Source of the DNA: Cyclobacteriaceae bacterium
Lineage (GTDB): Bacteria > Bacteroidota > Bacteroidia > Cytophagales > Cyclobacteriaceae
NCBI GenBank assembly: GCA_016786495.1
Contig: JAEUUJ010000049.1
Span: 62,001 to 126,000, forward strand
Length of the DNA stretch: 64,000 bases
Direction of reading: 5' to 3'
The translations under genes were made by a program, and so were the position numbers. This document shows, piece by piece, positions 44,683 through 52,180 of the stretch. A model generated the notes under the pieces. That model made no database searches. It worked only from the letters and a program-made list of their open reading frames with translations, and was not told the origin of the DNA. Each line of letters begins with the position of its first letter. Positions within the stretch are counted from its first letter, which is position 1.

Positions 44683-45291
44683 TTACCGTGCAAAATAATA
44701 CTTGAAGCCGAGTGACGGGTTTAACGAGGCCGCCCCAATAGTAAGGTACGTGCCCTCATCATCATCGGTATCGCTATTGGGATCTGAATAGCTGAACATG
44801 ATGCCTTGTAATTCAAAATCAAGTCCGATTTTGTCTGTGAAGAAGTATGAAAATCCAGGCGAAAAAGAAATTCCAAAATTTTTCCCGGTAGCGTCTGGGT
44901 AGAAAGAATCGGGTGGGTTGTCCCGTTTCGTAAATCCGAAAGTCATTGCTGCGTTGAGCGTAAAAGCGAAGCGCTCGTTATTGGTAAACAGGTAATACTT
45001 AAAATAAGGCTCCAGGCCGGCCGATCGTGACGATGTTAAATCATCACCATCCGCCTTATCGTTTCCATAGCCAAAGAAAAGGTTCATTCCCAACTCCATA
45101 TTATCGGCCACGAAAAAACCGGCTCCCGGGGCGATGGTCACTGATGTACTTTCCCGTTCAACACCCAAAGCTTTGCTTGTACCGGTTGATGCTGATACTA
45201 AACCGCCAAGGGATATCGTTCCCTTGCTGGTTTGCGCGAACGCAGCCAATGCACAGGTCAGAAAAAACGCCAACATTACTAGTCTTGTCAT
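44683..45291 (-). CDS. Outer-membrane beta-barrel protein (202 aa)
   Basis: The protein has a signal peptide (MTRLVMLAFFLTCALAAFAQ), then a barrel pattern: KGTISLGGLVSASTG, VTIAPGAGFFVADNMELGMNLFFGYG, GLEPYFKYYLFTNNERFAFTLNAAMTFGF, ISFSPGFSYFFTDKIGLDFELQGI and the terminal SLNPSLGFKYYFAR ending in an aromatic and Arg. These are typical of small OmpW/OmpX-like Bacteroidota barrels. An acidic loop (NSDTDDDEGTY) is present. Function unknown. The 234 bases between this start and 45526 hold no gene I can support. Confidence 0.85.
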   Translation of the reverse strand: MTRLVMLAFFLTCALAAFAQTSKGTISLGGLVSASTGTSKALGVERESTSVTIAPGAGFFVADNMELGMNLFFGYGNDKADGDDLTSSRSAGLEPYFKYYLFTNNERFAFTLNAAMTFGFTKRDNPPDSFYPDATGKNFGISFSPGFSYFFTDKIGLDFELQGIMFSYSDPNSDTDDDEGTYLTIGAASLNPSLGFKYYFAR

Positions 45292-45525
45292 ATATCACTG
45301 ATTTTAGTTAGAGAAGATCGCTCAAGGTACTTCCAGTGGCGATGTTTTGAGTTCCGCTGGCAGGATTTAACAGAAACTTAATCCGGAACGAAACGAATTA
45401 TCCACCACTCATGGGGAAATAATTACCCAGGCTTCATCCGGCCAGATTGCACGAGGTTGGCCTTTTCAGATAGATTTTGACTGGCATAGAATTTCGGGTC
45501 TCTGCATAACAAAGATGATTGGTGT

Positions 45526-45987
45526 ATGGAAGACTTTACAAAGGCCGTGTTCGCATTTACAAAACTCACTGAAATCAACAACAGGCGTTCAGCGCGTTAC
45601 ACTGCAGCGGCAGATCGCGTAAAAAATATTCACTTGAAAATTATTTTCATGAACTATGCATTCCAGGCGCAGCAGCTTAACGCTGATTTAAAGCGATGGA
45701 TTAATGCCTACGGGGCTCCGGCTGCGCAAAGTGCCGGAGGAAATTTTTCCGCCATGTGGTCGAAGTTACGGGAGCTCTTCAGTTTCAGTACGGAAAATGC
45801 CGTGTTCAGCCTGTGCGAGGAACTGGAAGAGGAAGCGCTGAAGAATTATAAAACTGCCCTCGTGCTAAGTTTTCTTCCTGCAGCTGCATTGAAAGACGTT
45901 GAAAAACAGTTTAAGGAAATTCAGAAGATTAAAGACAATCTCAGGAGCATGAAGCAAAATCATGTGTATGAGCTTCAGGCCGCGTAA
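45526..45987 (+). CDS. PA2169-type four-helix-bundle protein (DUF2383)
   Basis: A 153-residue all-helical soluble protein with the ferritin-like four-helix arrangement of the PA2169/DUF2383 family: KAVFAFTKLTEINNRRSARYTAAADRV, IIFMNYAFQAQQLNADLKRWI, AVFSLCEELEEEALKNYKTAL and ALKDVEKQFKEIQKIKDNLRSMK. Members are often stress-induced; the biochemical role is not settled. Preceded by 230 bases of non-coding sequence, so probably under its own promoter. Confidence 0.8.
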   Translation: MEDFTKAVFAFTKLTEINNRRSARYTAAADRVKNIHLKIIFMNYAFQAQQLNADLKRWINAYGAPAAQSAGGNFSAMWSKLRELFSFSTENAVFSLCEELEEEALKNYKTALVLSFLPAAALKDVEKQFKEIQKIKDNLRSMKQNHVYELQAA

Positions 45988-45993
45988 CATGCA

Positions 45994-47403
45994 CTAGCGA
46001 AGCATGATCTTCAACGGAATAACGCTCTTCCCAAAGGTGAATTGAAGTATATACTGTCCCTGCGCTACGTTAATCTTGTCGCGCGCGAAAGCGTATTCGT
46101 GCGACCCGCTTCCCTGAGATTCACGAAGCAAGGTTTTCACATTTCGGCCGGATGGATCCAGGATTGACACACTCACAGAAGCCGGCTTCGAAAGGGTATA
46201 CGAAAACGTAAGATCATCACCAACCGGATTCGGGTAAACCGACAACTCATACCGGCTTGCCAGTGTTTCGATTTCAACCCCGGTTACAACATTACTTTTC
46301 GTCAGTTCCCATTCCACAACATAAAAATGATTTGACGCGTGGCTTTCGGAGCGCGTGAGTGCGGTTGTATCCTGTACCGTTACCCGAACCGTTGTCATGT
46401 TCCCAAGATCGGCAGATGAAATCGTCAGGGTTTCCACATTTTTTGCCTTGATAACATCGTTCACTTCCCACTTGATCTTGACTGTATTGGGCTCAGGAGC
46501 GACAACTGACACAGCGAAAGCTAAATTCTGAGGCTCCCCGGCATCAATTGCAAATTTTGTGTCTTGCGGTTCAAATCCGCTAAGCGGAATGACGAACTGA
46601 TGGAAGCGTTCCACAAAGGTTTCGGTACAAACTTTACAAAGCGGAGCATTCAACACAGCCATTTTACAATTGGTGTGTGGCTTCTTCCAGCTGGCATCAC
46701 CCGAATGCGCGTAAATCCCCACTCCATCGACACCCATCCAGTTCTTCCACTTCACCAATGACGGACTGGTTTGTTTGGTCATGTTCGGTTTTTCAGCTGC
46801 GTACTGTGGGCCAGCCCAGTACTCATCGGCCAAACCCGCAAACGAATGACCGATCTCATGGATCGCCACTTCTCTTCCGGCTGAATGATCGGAGCACGTG
46901 GCAAATGCACCGCCAGCACCCCCGTAGTAGGGCGTGTTTACCGCTATAAAAGCCTGGTCATACAATGGAAAGTTGGCTGCCAGTACATTAACAACTTTTG
47001 TGAGATTGCCGGGGTAAAGAAGCCGGTGAATGCCCAGATAATCGAACGTAGATCCGAAATAGTTATTGACGGTTTTCACAGACTGTGTCTGACAGGCTCC
47101 GTCACCATCGGTGCTGTTTTGGGGATGGTTGGCTCCGGACTCCTGCGAAATGACCTTGATCGCGTACGCGTTAAAGTAGTGCTTGTATTCTGTAAAGGGT
47201 GATTGCGCAAACATGGCATCGAGAATCTTATTGACATCGGCAATGAACTTGGTTTGTTCACCAGCCGTGTATCCATCACCCAAAAAAACCAGGTTAATCC
47301 GGTCAGTAACGGGTCCATTCTCCAGTACCGTCTCCACCTCAAAGGTTTGAGCCTTTGCGGTTAGGCAAATAATCAGGCATGCAAGGAAACTGAACACACG
47401 CAT
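45994..47403 (-). CDS. M64 family metallopeptidase with T9SS type A sorting domain
   Basis: About 469 residues from ATG 47403. The signal peptide is RVFSFLACLIICLTAKAQ. The catalytic zinc motif HEIGHSFAGLADEYW (His182, Glu183, His186) matches the M64 (IgA peptidase-like) family HExxHxxxGLxDE. An Ig-like middle region (about 275-385) is followed by the C-terminal type A sorting domain: LSVYPNPVGDDLTFSYTLSKPASVSVSILDPSGRNVKTL, ending VIPLKIMLR. It is thus exported through the T9SS. Its ATG overlaps the stop of the upstream lipoprotein gene (TGATG), so the two are coupled. An earlier TTG start at 47406 is less likely. Confidence 0.92.
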   Translation of the reverse strand: MRVFSFLACLIICLTAKAQTFEVETVLENGPVTDRINLVFLGDGYTAGEQTKFIADVNKILDAMFAQSPFTEYKHYFNAYAIKVISQESGANHPQNSTDGDGACQTQSVKTVNNYFGSTFDYLGIHRLLYPGNLTKVVNVLAANFPLYDQAFIAVNTPYYGGAGGAFATCSDHSAGREVAIHEIGHSFAGLADEYWAGPQYAAEKPNMTKQTSPSLVKWKNWMGVDGVGIYAHSGDASWKKPHTNCKMAVLNAPLCKVCTETFVERFHQFVIPLSGFEPQDTKFAIDAGEPQNLAFAVSVVAPEPNTVKIKWEVNDVIKAKNVETLTISSADLGNMTTVRVTVQDTTALTRSESHASNHFYVVEWELTKSNVVTGVEIETLASRYELSVYPNPVGDDLTFSYTLSKPASVSVSILDPSGRNVKTLLRESQGSGSHEYAFARDKINVAQGQYILQFTFGKSVIPLKIMLR

Positions 47404-47873
47404 CAATCGCGCAATTTAAGTTTAACAGAATAGGTAATTTTACCCGACAGTTCTTCTTCGGCCAGAATATATTCCGAATCCCTGAAAAGTGTGACCCGCA
47501 CAAAAAATTCAGCATCCTTCAGTTTCACCGCTTTAGATTGAAATTGCCCCGCGTCATTTGCAACCTCCACCCGTTTGAACAACGGGTGATCAATCGCCAC
47601 GGAAGATAACGGTTTCCCGCTACCATTGAGCTGTGTAATTCGCAACCGGTTGGGCGAATGGGAATCCGGTTGACCAGTCTTCATTTTTTGATGAACAACC
47701 GTTTTATTGACCAGTTTTATCTCCTTTCCGGAAAGACTGTCGCTACGCATCACAAACGTCAGGAACACGAGGCCTTCTACAGGGTCTTTCGCTTCAACAC
47801 CCTGCTGTACTGATGTTGTTTTACACGAGGTCAGCATCGACCACGCCATCACCAAAACCAAGATTATCCTCAT
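47403..47873 (-). CDS. Hypothetical lipoprotein coupled to the M64 peptidase
   Basis: About 156 residues from ATG 47873 (MRIILVLVMAWSMLTSC, lipobox LTSC); a second ATG at 47879 adds two residues. The mature part is beta-rich (GLVFLTFVMRSDSL, KLVNKTVVHQKMK, AEFFVRVTLFRDSEYILAEEELSGKITYSVKLKL). The family is not recognised. It is translated directly into the M64 peptidase gene and could assist that enzyme's export or surface anchoring; that is inference. Confidence 0.75.
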   Translation of the reverse strand: MRIILVLVMAWSMLTSCKTTSVQQGVEAKDPVEGLVFLTFVMRSDSLSGKEIKLVNKTVVHQKMKTGQPDSHSPNRLRITQLNGSGKPLSSVAIDHPLFKRVEVANDAGQFQSKAVKLKDAEFFVRVTLFRDSEYILAEEELSGKITYSVKLKLRD

Positions 47874-48016
47874 GCACATAAAACGTCACCCGGGATCGAA
47901 AATTTTTCCACCAAAATAAACCAATTGCGGCACTTGAGCGTTTGAAAATCGGCTGCGGTCGTGGCCGGCAAGGTTAACGATTCATAAGTTACTTGAACAC
48001 AGGCCTTTGCTTATGT

Positions 48017-48206
48017 AACACTAAAAGAAAGGAGGTACAAATGTCTAGTCCCAAGCAAATTTTATCAAAATCAACAGCACTAACCAAATCCACAGGTGTG
48101 GAGAGTTGAGAAGTTGATTGTACCTCGTGCGATTTTTAGTGTTTGATAAAATTGAAATGAGGATTTTTGAAAGTATCCGGCCAGTATCTAGGCCGGATAT
48201 TTTTTT
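48017..48206 (+). ncRNA. Candidate structured RNA with alternative folds
   Basis: There is no convincing gene in 47880-48204; instead three perfect inverted repeats lie on the plus strand. Repeat 1: AACACTAAAA (48017-48026) with TTTTAGTGTT (48134-48143). Repeat 2: GAGGTACAA (48032-48040) with TTGTACCTC (48118-48126). Repeat 3: AATTTTATCAAA (48058-48069) with TTTGATAAAATT (48142-48153). Repeats 1 and 2 nest into one long hairpin with an internal loop; repeat 3 shares two bases with repeat 1 and crosses repeat 2, so the folds compete. A small CCAC/GTGG hairpin (48090-48101) lies in the apical part. A rho-independent terminator closes the unit. Both neighbouring genes are on the minus strand, so this would be a free-standing RNA of about 190 bases. 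No promoter is obvious and the RNA family is not recognised. Confidence 0.5.
48174..48206 (+). terminator. Rho-independent terminator of the candidate RNA
   Basis: TATCCGGCC (48174-48182) pairs perfectly with GGCCGGATA (48191-48199) around AGTATCTA, followed by seven T on the plus strand. On the minus strand no T-run follows, so it serves plus-strand transcription. Confidence 0.88.
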
Positions 48207-49059
48207 ATAGGCTCAGCAAAACCCGCCAGGCCTCTGCTACCCTTCCCGCGCGCAAATGCGACTGCGCCAGTTTATGAGCAGCTTCCGTGCCTTTTGCAAT
48301 AACTGATTTCTCTTCATCCGTTGGCAGTGTAGCAGAAGGAATGCTCTCAATGTTTGCGAGCATACCCAGGTCATTTCCGGTAAGCACACTACTGTTGCGG
48401 ATCTGCTCAGGCAACCTGTCGTAGCCGATGCCGACTTTCTCATTCGGTTTCGGAACGACAAATATGTTATCACCCTGCGCCCGGCAATAGTAGTTCTGGC
48501 CCATGCGGGCCACTGCATCAATTTTATAAGGGTCGATAATACCGTTCTCATCCACAACACGCTCCTGGATATGCATCAGCAAGACCTCGCAAAGCACGAG
48601 ATTGCCAGCCCCACCCTGATCACCCAGCGAGATAACCTGTTTTACCCTGCACTCGAAGGCGACCGGAGATTCTTTTACGCGCGGTGGCTTTACCTGTTGC
48701 GATACTTCGGGCGTTAAGCCCGATTTAATAAACTCGTTCACTCCTTTTGGAAAGTCGCAACTGGCGAGAGAAGTCTGCTGAACCATGCTATAATCCACGA
48801 TATTAATCACCACTTCATCCACCTCGCGAATGTTTTCAAGTGTATGCTTTTCTGAATTATCACGCACCCGGCGGGAAGGCGAGAACACCAGGATGGGCGG
48901 ATTCATGCTGAACATGTTGAAGAAACTGAAGGGACTCAGGTTCACGTTTCCGGCTTTATCGATTGAGCTTACAAATGCAATCGGGCGGGGCGAAACCGCG
49001 CTTTGCAAATACGCCTGAAGTTTTGGAACGGCGAGATCCTTTGGGTTAATCGTAATCAT
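48205..49059 (-). CDS. Flavin reductase family protein (FMN-binding split barrel)
   Basis: A 284-residue protein. The N-terminal 200 residues match the flavin reductase-like FMN-binding domain: AVSPRPIAFVSSIDKAGNVNLSPFSFFNMFSMNPPILVFSPSRR, then VVINIVDYSMVQQTSLASCDFPKGVNEF and VKESPVAFECRVKQVISLGDQGG. A helical C-terminal extension of about 80 residues follows (VIAKGTEAAHKLAQSHLRAGRVAEAWRVL). The gene overlaps the upstream membrane protein gene by four bases (ATGA) and lies in the fahA operon. In other Bacteroidota it accompanies tyrosine catabolism genes, so it may serve aromatic ring degradation. Confidence 0.88.
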   Translation of the reverse strand: MITINPKDLAVPKLQAYLQSAVSPRPIAFVSSIDKAGNVNLSPFSFFNMFSMNPPILVFSPSRRVRDNSEKHTLENIREVDEVVINIVDYSMVQQTSLASCDFPKGVNEFIKSGLTPEVSQQVKPPRVKESPVAFECRVKQVISLGDQGGAGNLVLCEVLLMHIQERVVDENGIIDPYKIDAVARMGQNYYCRAQGDNIFVVPKPNEKVGIGYDRLPEQIRNSSVLTGNDLGMLANIESIPSATLPTDEEKSVIAKGTEAAHKLAQSHLRAGRVAEAWRVLLSL

Positions 49060-49508
49060 AAGGGTTTATTATCAACCGGAATTTCCGCTTCAACCTCTAC
49101 GGGAAGGGTAAACACTTTATATCCGAAAATAAGCATGAACATGCAGGGCAAAAGATACGCGCCATAGCGAAAGCGCTGCCCGGTATGCGCGTACGTCCAG
49201 GCCTGAAAACTCACGATGGTTTGATACAACACGAATCCGGATAACACAACAAATACCAATAGCAGGATTATGCCAAAGCTCCGTTTCAACCTTTTGTTCC
49301 GCACCAGCAAGGCAATGAATTCTGCTATCAACACAGCAGCCACCATCAGGATCGTCACGGTAGCGAGTGTTCGGGGAAAGTTCTTCAGGTAGAAGTACTT
49401 GTAGATCATCAAACCGACCTTTCCCAGGAGGTTCGGACTCGACAGCAGCAGGGCATCAATCAAAACCAATGCGGCAACGAGGATGTAAAAGAAGAACTTC
49501 CTTTTCAT
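49056..49508 (-). CDS. Four-span hypothetical membrane protein (150 aa)
   Basis: Four hydrophobic segments are visible: FFFYILVAALVLIDALLL (about 5-22), TLATVTILMVAAVLIAEFIALL (about 47-68), FGIILLLVFVVLSGFVLYQTIV (about 78-99) and YLLPCMFMLIFGYKVFTL (about 118-135), with a short acidic tail. It starts one base from the fahA stop and overlaps the flavin reductase start, so it is in the operon. No family is recognised. Confidence 0.75.
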   Translation of the reverse strand: MKRKFFFYILVAALVLIDALLLSSPNLLGKVGLMIYKYFYLKNFPRTLATVTILMVAAVLIAEFIALLVRNKRLKRSFGIILLLVFVVLSGFVLYQTIVSFQAWTYAHTGQRFRYGAYLLPCMFMLIFGYKVFTLPVEVEAEIPVDNKPL

Positions 49509-50777
49509 TTAATCAGCCGGTAGAATTTTTCCTTTGCACTCACCAAAGCCGATGCGGACGCCATCTTTTTCCGCATAGCCTTTCATGATCACCGTATCGC
49601 CATCTTCAATGAATTTGCGTTCGCTTCCATCCGGCATGGATAAAGGCTTCTGTCCATTCCACGTTAACTCAAGCATGGAGCCATACGAACCGGGTGACGG
49701 ACCGCTGATGGTTCCGGAAGCGTACATATCTCCTACCTGAATGTTACAGCCGTTCACCGTGTGATGTGCCAGTTGCTGGTTTACATTCCAGTACATGCAT
49801 TTGAAATTCGACCGGCACACGGTTGTAGGTTGGGAACGTTCCGGTTCGATCAGCACTTCGAGACGGATATCAAAATTCTTTTCCCCTTCTGTAAACAGGT
49901 AAGGAAGCACATTCGGGAATTGGTCGGGTCCTTTCACGCGGAAAGGTTCAAGCGCATCAAGCGTAACAATCCACGGTGAAACCGTTGATCCAAAATTTTT
50001 GGCAAGGAACGGGCCGAGGGGAACATATTCCCATGTTTGAATATCGCGTGCCGACCAGTCGTTGAACAGTACGAAGCCGAAGATGTGATCTTCTGCATGA
50101 CTGGTTGTAACGTGCGAACCAAGCTTGGTTTCCGAGCAGGTAATAAATGCAACTTCGAGTTCGAAGTCGAGCTTGCGTGTGGACGCGAAAGATGGCGGAT
50201 CATCTCCCAGTTTAATCTGACCTTTCGGACGTTTTATAGGCGTTCCGGATACCACGATTGATGACGGCCGTCCGTGATAGCCAACCGGCAAATGTTTCCA
50301 GTTCGGGAGCAGCGCATTCTTGGGATCACGGAACATCGAACCCACGTTCGTTGCATGTTCTTCGCTGCTGTAAAAGTCGGTATAGTTGGGAACACGCACC
50401 GGCATGAGCATCTGCACCTCGTTCATGGGAATGAGCGCAATCTCGCGTGCCGCTACGTTATTCTTCAATTCCGTATTGTCGTGCTGCAGCAACTCGGAAA
50501 TCCTTTCGCGCACTTCACGGGTTTGTTTTTTACCGAGTGCGATAAAGTCGTTCAGGAAGCGCTGATTAAAAATCCCGGACGGCAATCCTAAGCCATCCAA
50601 AAATCCATTCTCGTGCAAATACACCAGATCAAGCACATGGTCACCAATGGCCACGCCGGCTACGGGCGACAGATACTTCGTTTTAAAAATCCCGAAAGGA
50701 AGATTCTGAATCGGGAAATCGGATCCGTGGGGTACTTCTACCCAGCTTTTAAGGTTAGGGTTATTGGCTTTGATCAT
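49509..50777 (-). CDS. fahA: Fumarylacetoacetase
   Basis: FahA hydrolyses 4-fumarylacetoacetate to fumarate and acetoacetate, the last step of tyrosine/homogentisate catabolism. From ATG 50777 (MIKANNPNLKSWVEVPHGSDFPIQNLPFG) it has about 422 residues, the normal size. Signatures: the catalytic His in YTDFYSSEEHATNVGSMFRD, LPVGYHGRPSSIVVSG, the metal-binding LDFELEVAF, FVLFNDWSARDIQTWEYVPLGPFLAKN and GDMYASGTISGP. A TTG at 50786 is rejected because it overlaps a TATTTTTG -7 element (50784-50791). hmgA and hppD are not in the window. Confidence 0.95.
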   Translation of the reverse strand: MIKANNPNLKSWVEVPHGSDFPIQNLPFGIFKTKYLSPVAGVAIGDHVLDLVYLHENGFLDGLGLPSGIFNQRFLNDFIALGKKQTREVRERISELLQHDNTELKNNVAAREIALIPMNEVQMLMPVRVPNYTDFYSSEEHATNVGSMFRDPKNALLPNWKHLPVGYHGRPSSIVVSGTPIKRPKGQIKLGDDPPSFASTRKLDFELEVAFITCSETKLGSHVTTSHAEDHIFGFVLFNDWSARDIQTWEYVPLGPFLAKNFGSTVSPWIVTLDALEPFRVKGPDQFPNVLPYLFTEGEKNFDIRLEVLIEPERSQPTTVCRSNFKCMYWNVNQQLAHHTVNGCNIQVGDMYASGTISGPSPGSYGSMLELTWNGQKPLSMPDGSERKFIEDGDTVIMKGYAEKDGVRIGFGECKGKILPAD

Positions 50778-50783
50778 ACAACT

Positions 50784-50791
50784 CAAAAATA
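50784..50791 (-). promoter_or_regulatory. -7 promoter element for the fahA operon
   Basis: On the minus strand TATTTTTG matches TAnnTTTG exactly and lies seven bases before the fahA ATG. A weak TTTA is about 20 bases further upstream. If used, the transcript would have an extremely short leader. Confidence 0.4.
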
Positions 50792-50889
50792 CTCTTTATT
50801 TCCAGCAGGTTAAAGGCTTCATAAATCGCCAATAAAAAATCACGCCCTGCAATGCAAAGCGTGACGATGATAGCCCCTTTTACCGACTG

Positions 50890-52170
50890 CTATTCCTGCC
50901 AGAACTTAGTGCCCTGCAGGCGGACAAGCTCGGTTGATGCCAGCGTTGCCTGATACGTAAACTGCAATTGCGTTAACATTGCCCGCTGGAGATTTGCGGA
51001 GGCAAACACCAGATCAAGGTACGTAGCAACTCCCCGTTCGTACCGGACCTGCGTTAACCGAAGGGCTTCCCGGGAAGCGTTTATCTGTGTGGCGGCATTC
51101 TGTTCCTGCTGGCGATACGCGGCCAGGTCGGCCCGTGCGGACTGCCAGTCTTTCTGCAATGTGTTGGTCAGGTTGGTTTTAGAAATTTCCGAAAGCTCCA
51201 GCGACTTTCTTGCAACTACCACATTCTGACGAAGGCGGGAGCCCTGAAATATTGGCACGTTTAACGTCACCCCTGCGAGGTAGTTGAAACGCATTTCATC
51301 AATGTCAGGCTGATAACCGTTTCTGACACCCGCTGCCGCCTGAAAACTCAAACTGGGCAAACGATTACTTTCGATATACCGCGCATCGGCTTCAGCCGCG
51401 GCAACCCTGTTCTCAGCCGCAAGCACATCCGGATTGCTGGTTGCGTTCAATTCTTCAGCCGTAGCGTAGGCAAAGTCGAATTCCGTTCCGGAAGGTTCTT
51501 CCGTTAAACCCGTAGTATAGGTCATCAGCGCAGCCTGTCGTTCGTACTGCCGCTGAAACTCAATCTTCCGGTTCTTTTCCTGATCAATACTGTTTTCGAC
51601 ATTAATCAAATCAACCTGCAATGCATCGCCCTGGCGGATCTTTCCTTCAATGATCTTCTTATTCTTCTCATAAAACGCAATAACGGTGTCCTGCAACTGA
51701 ATCGACTTCTTTAAATAGATCATCGAATAATAAATGTTCGTCACCTGAGCAGCGACCTGCATACGGGCCGCATCGATGTTCTGTTGTGAACCTTGCAACT
51801 CGGCTTTAGCTTTCTCAACCTGCGCTTTTGTCTTTCCAAAATCCCAGATTGTTTGCGTAAGGGCCACATTCACATTGTAATTATTATGGGGTTGAAACAA
51901 TAACGTTTTCGTTTCAGTTGCACTTACCGGAAACCGGGTTTGCGATACCGGGTCGACATAATTATACGTTGCCGTACCGTTAATATTCGGCATATAATTG
52001 CTCTGCGCGATACTGACACGGGCAGCAGAAATTTCAGAAGTTGTTTCAAGCTCCTGAATTTTCGGGTAATAACTAAACGATTGCACAATCCACCTGTTCA
52101 ACTGCGGATTAACCTGCGCCTGAACAGAAAATGCGAATGCAACGGTTAGAAGGGTTAAGATTTTTTTCAT
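50890..52170 (-). CDS. TolC family outer-membrane efflux protein
   Basis: A 426-residue protein. The signal peptide is MKKILTLLTVAFAFSVQAQ. Two outer-membrane efflux repeats with long helical hairpins follow (YNVNVALTQTIWDFGKTKAQVEKAKAELQGSQQNIDAARMQVAAQVTNIYYSM; and LAGVTLNVPIFQGSRLRQNVVVARKSLELSE). TolC trimers form the channel through the outer membrane and periplasm. It is the last gene of the HlyD-MFS-TolC operon, 10 bases after the permease gene. Confidence 0.93.
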   Translation of the reverse strand: MKKILTLLTVAFAFSVQAQVNPQLNRWIVQSFSYYPKIQELETTSEISAARVSIAQSNYMPNINGTATYNYVDPVSQTRFPVSATETKTLLFQPHNNYNVNVALTQTIWDFGKTKAQVEKAKAELQGSQQNIDAARMQVAAQVTNIYYSMIYLKKSIQLQDTVIAFYEKNKKIIEGKIRQGDALQVDLINVENSIDQEKNRKIEFQRQYERQAALMTYTTGLTEEPSGTEFDFAYATAEELNATSNPDVLAAENRVAAAEADARYIESNRLPSLSFQAAAGVRNGYQPDIDEMRFNYLAGVTLNVPIFQGSRLRQNVVVARKSLELSEISKTNLTNTLQKDWQSARADLAAYRQQEQNAATQINASREALRLTQVRYERGVATYLDLVFASANLQRAMLTQLQFTYQATLASTELVRLQGTKFWQE

Positions 52171-52180
52171 TGTATTGTTA

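Noticed and set aside
45480-45525. Sigma-54-like TGGCAT and TTTCG pattern before the four-helix-bundle gene
   Set aside because: The -12 half lacks the required GC and the spacing is imperfect; insufficient to call.
48041-48109. 22-codon frame (MSSPKQILSK...) with a perfect AAGGAGG upstream
   Set aside because: The apparent ribosome site is one arm of a 9-bp stem, Bacteroidota seldom use such sites, and the peptide has no recognisable features. Treated as part of the candidate RNA.
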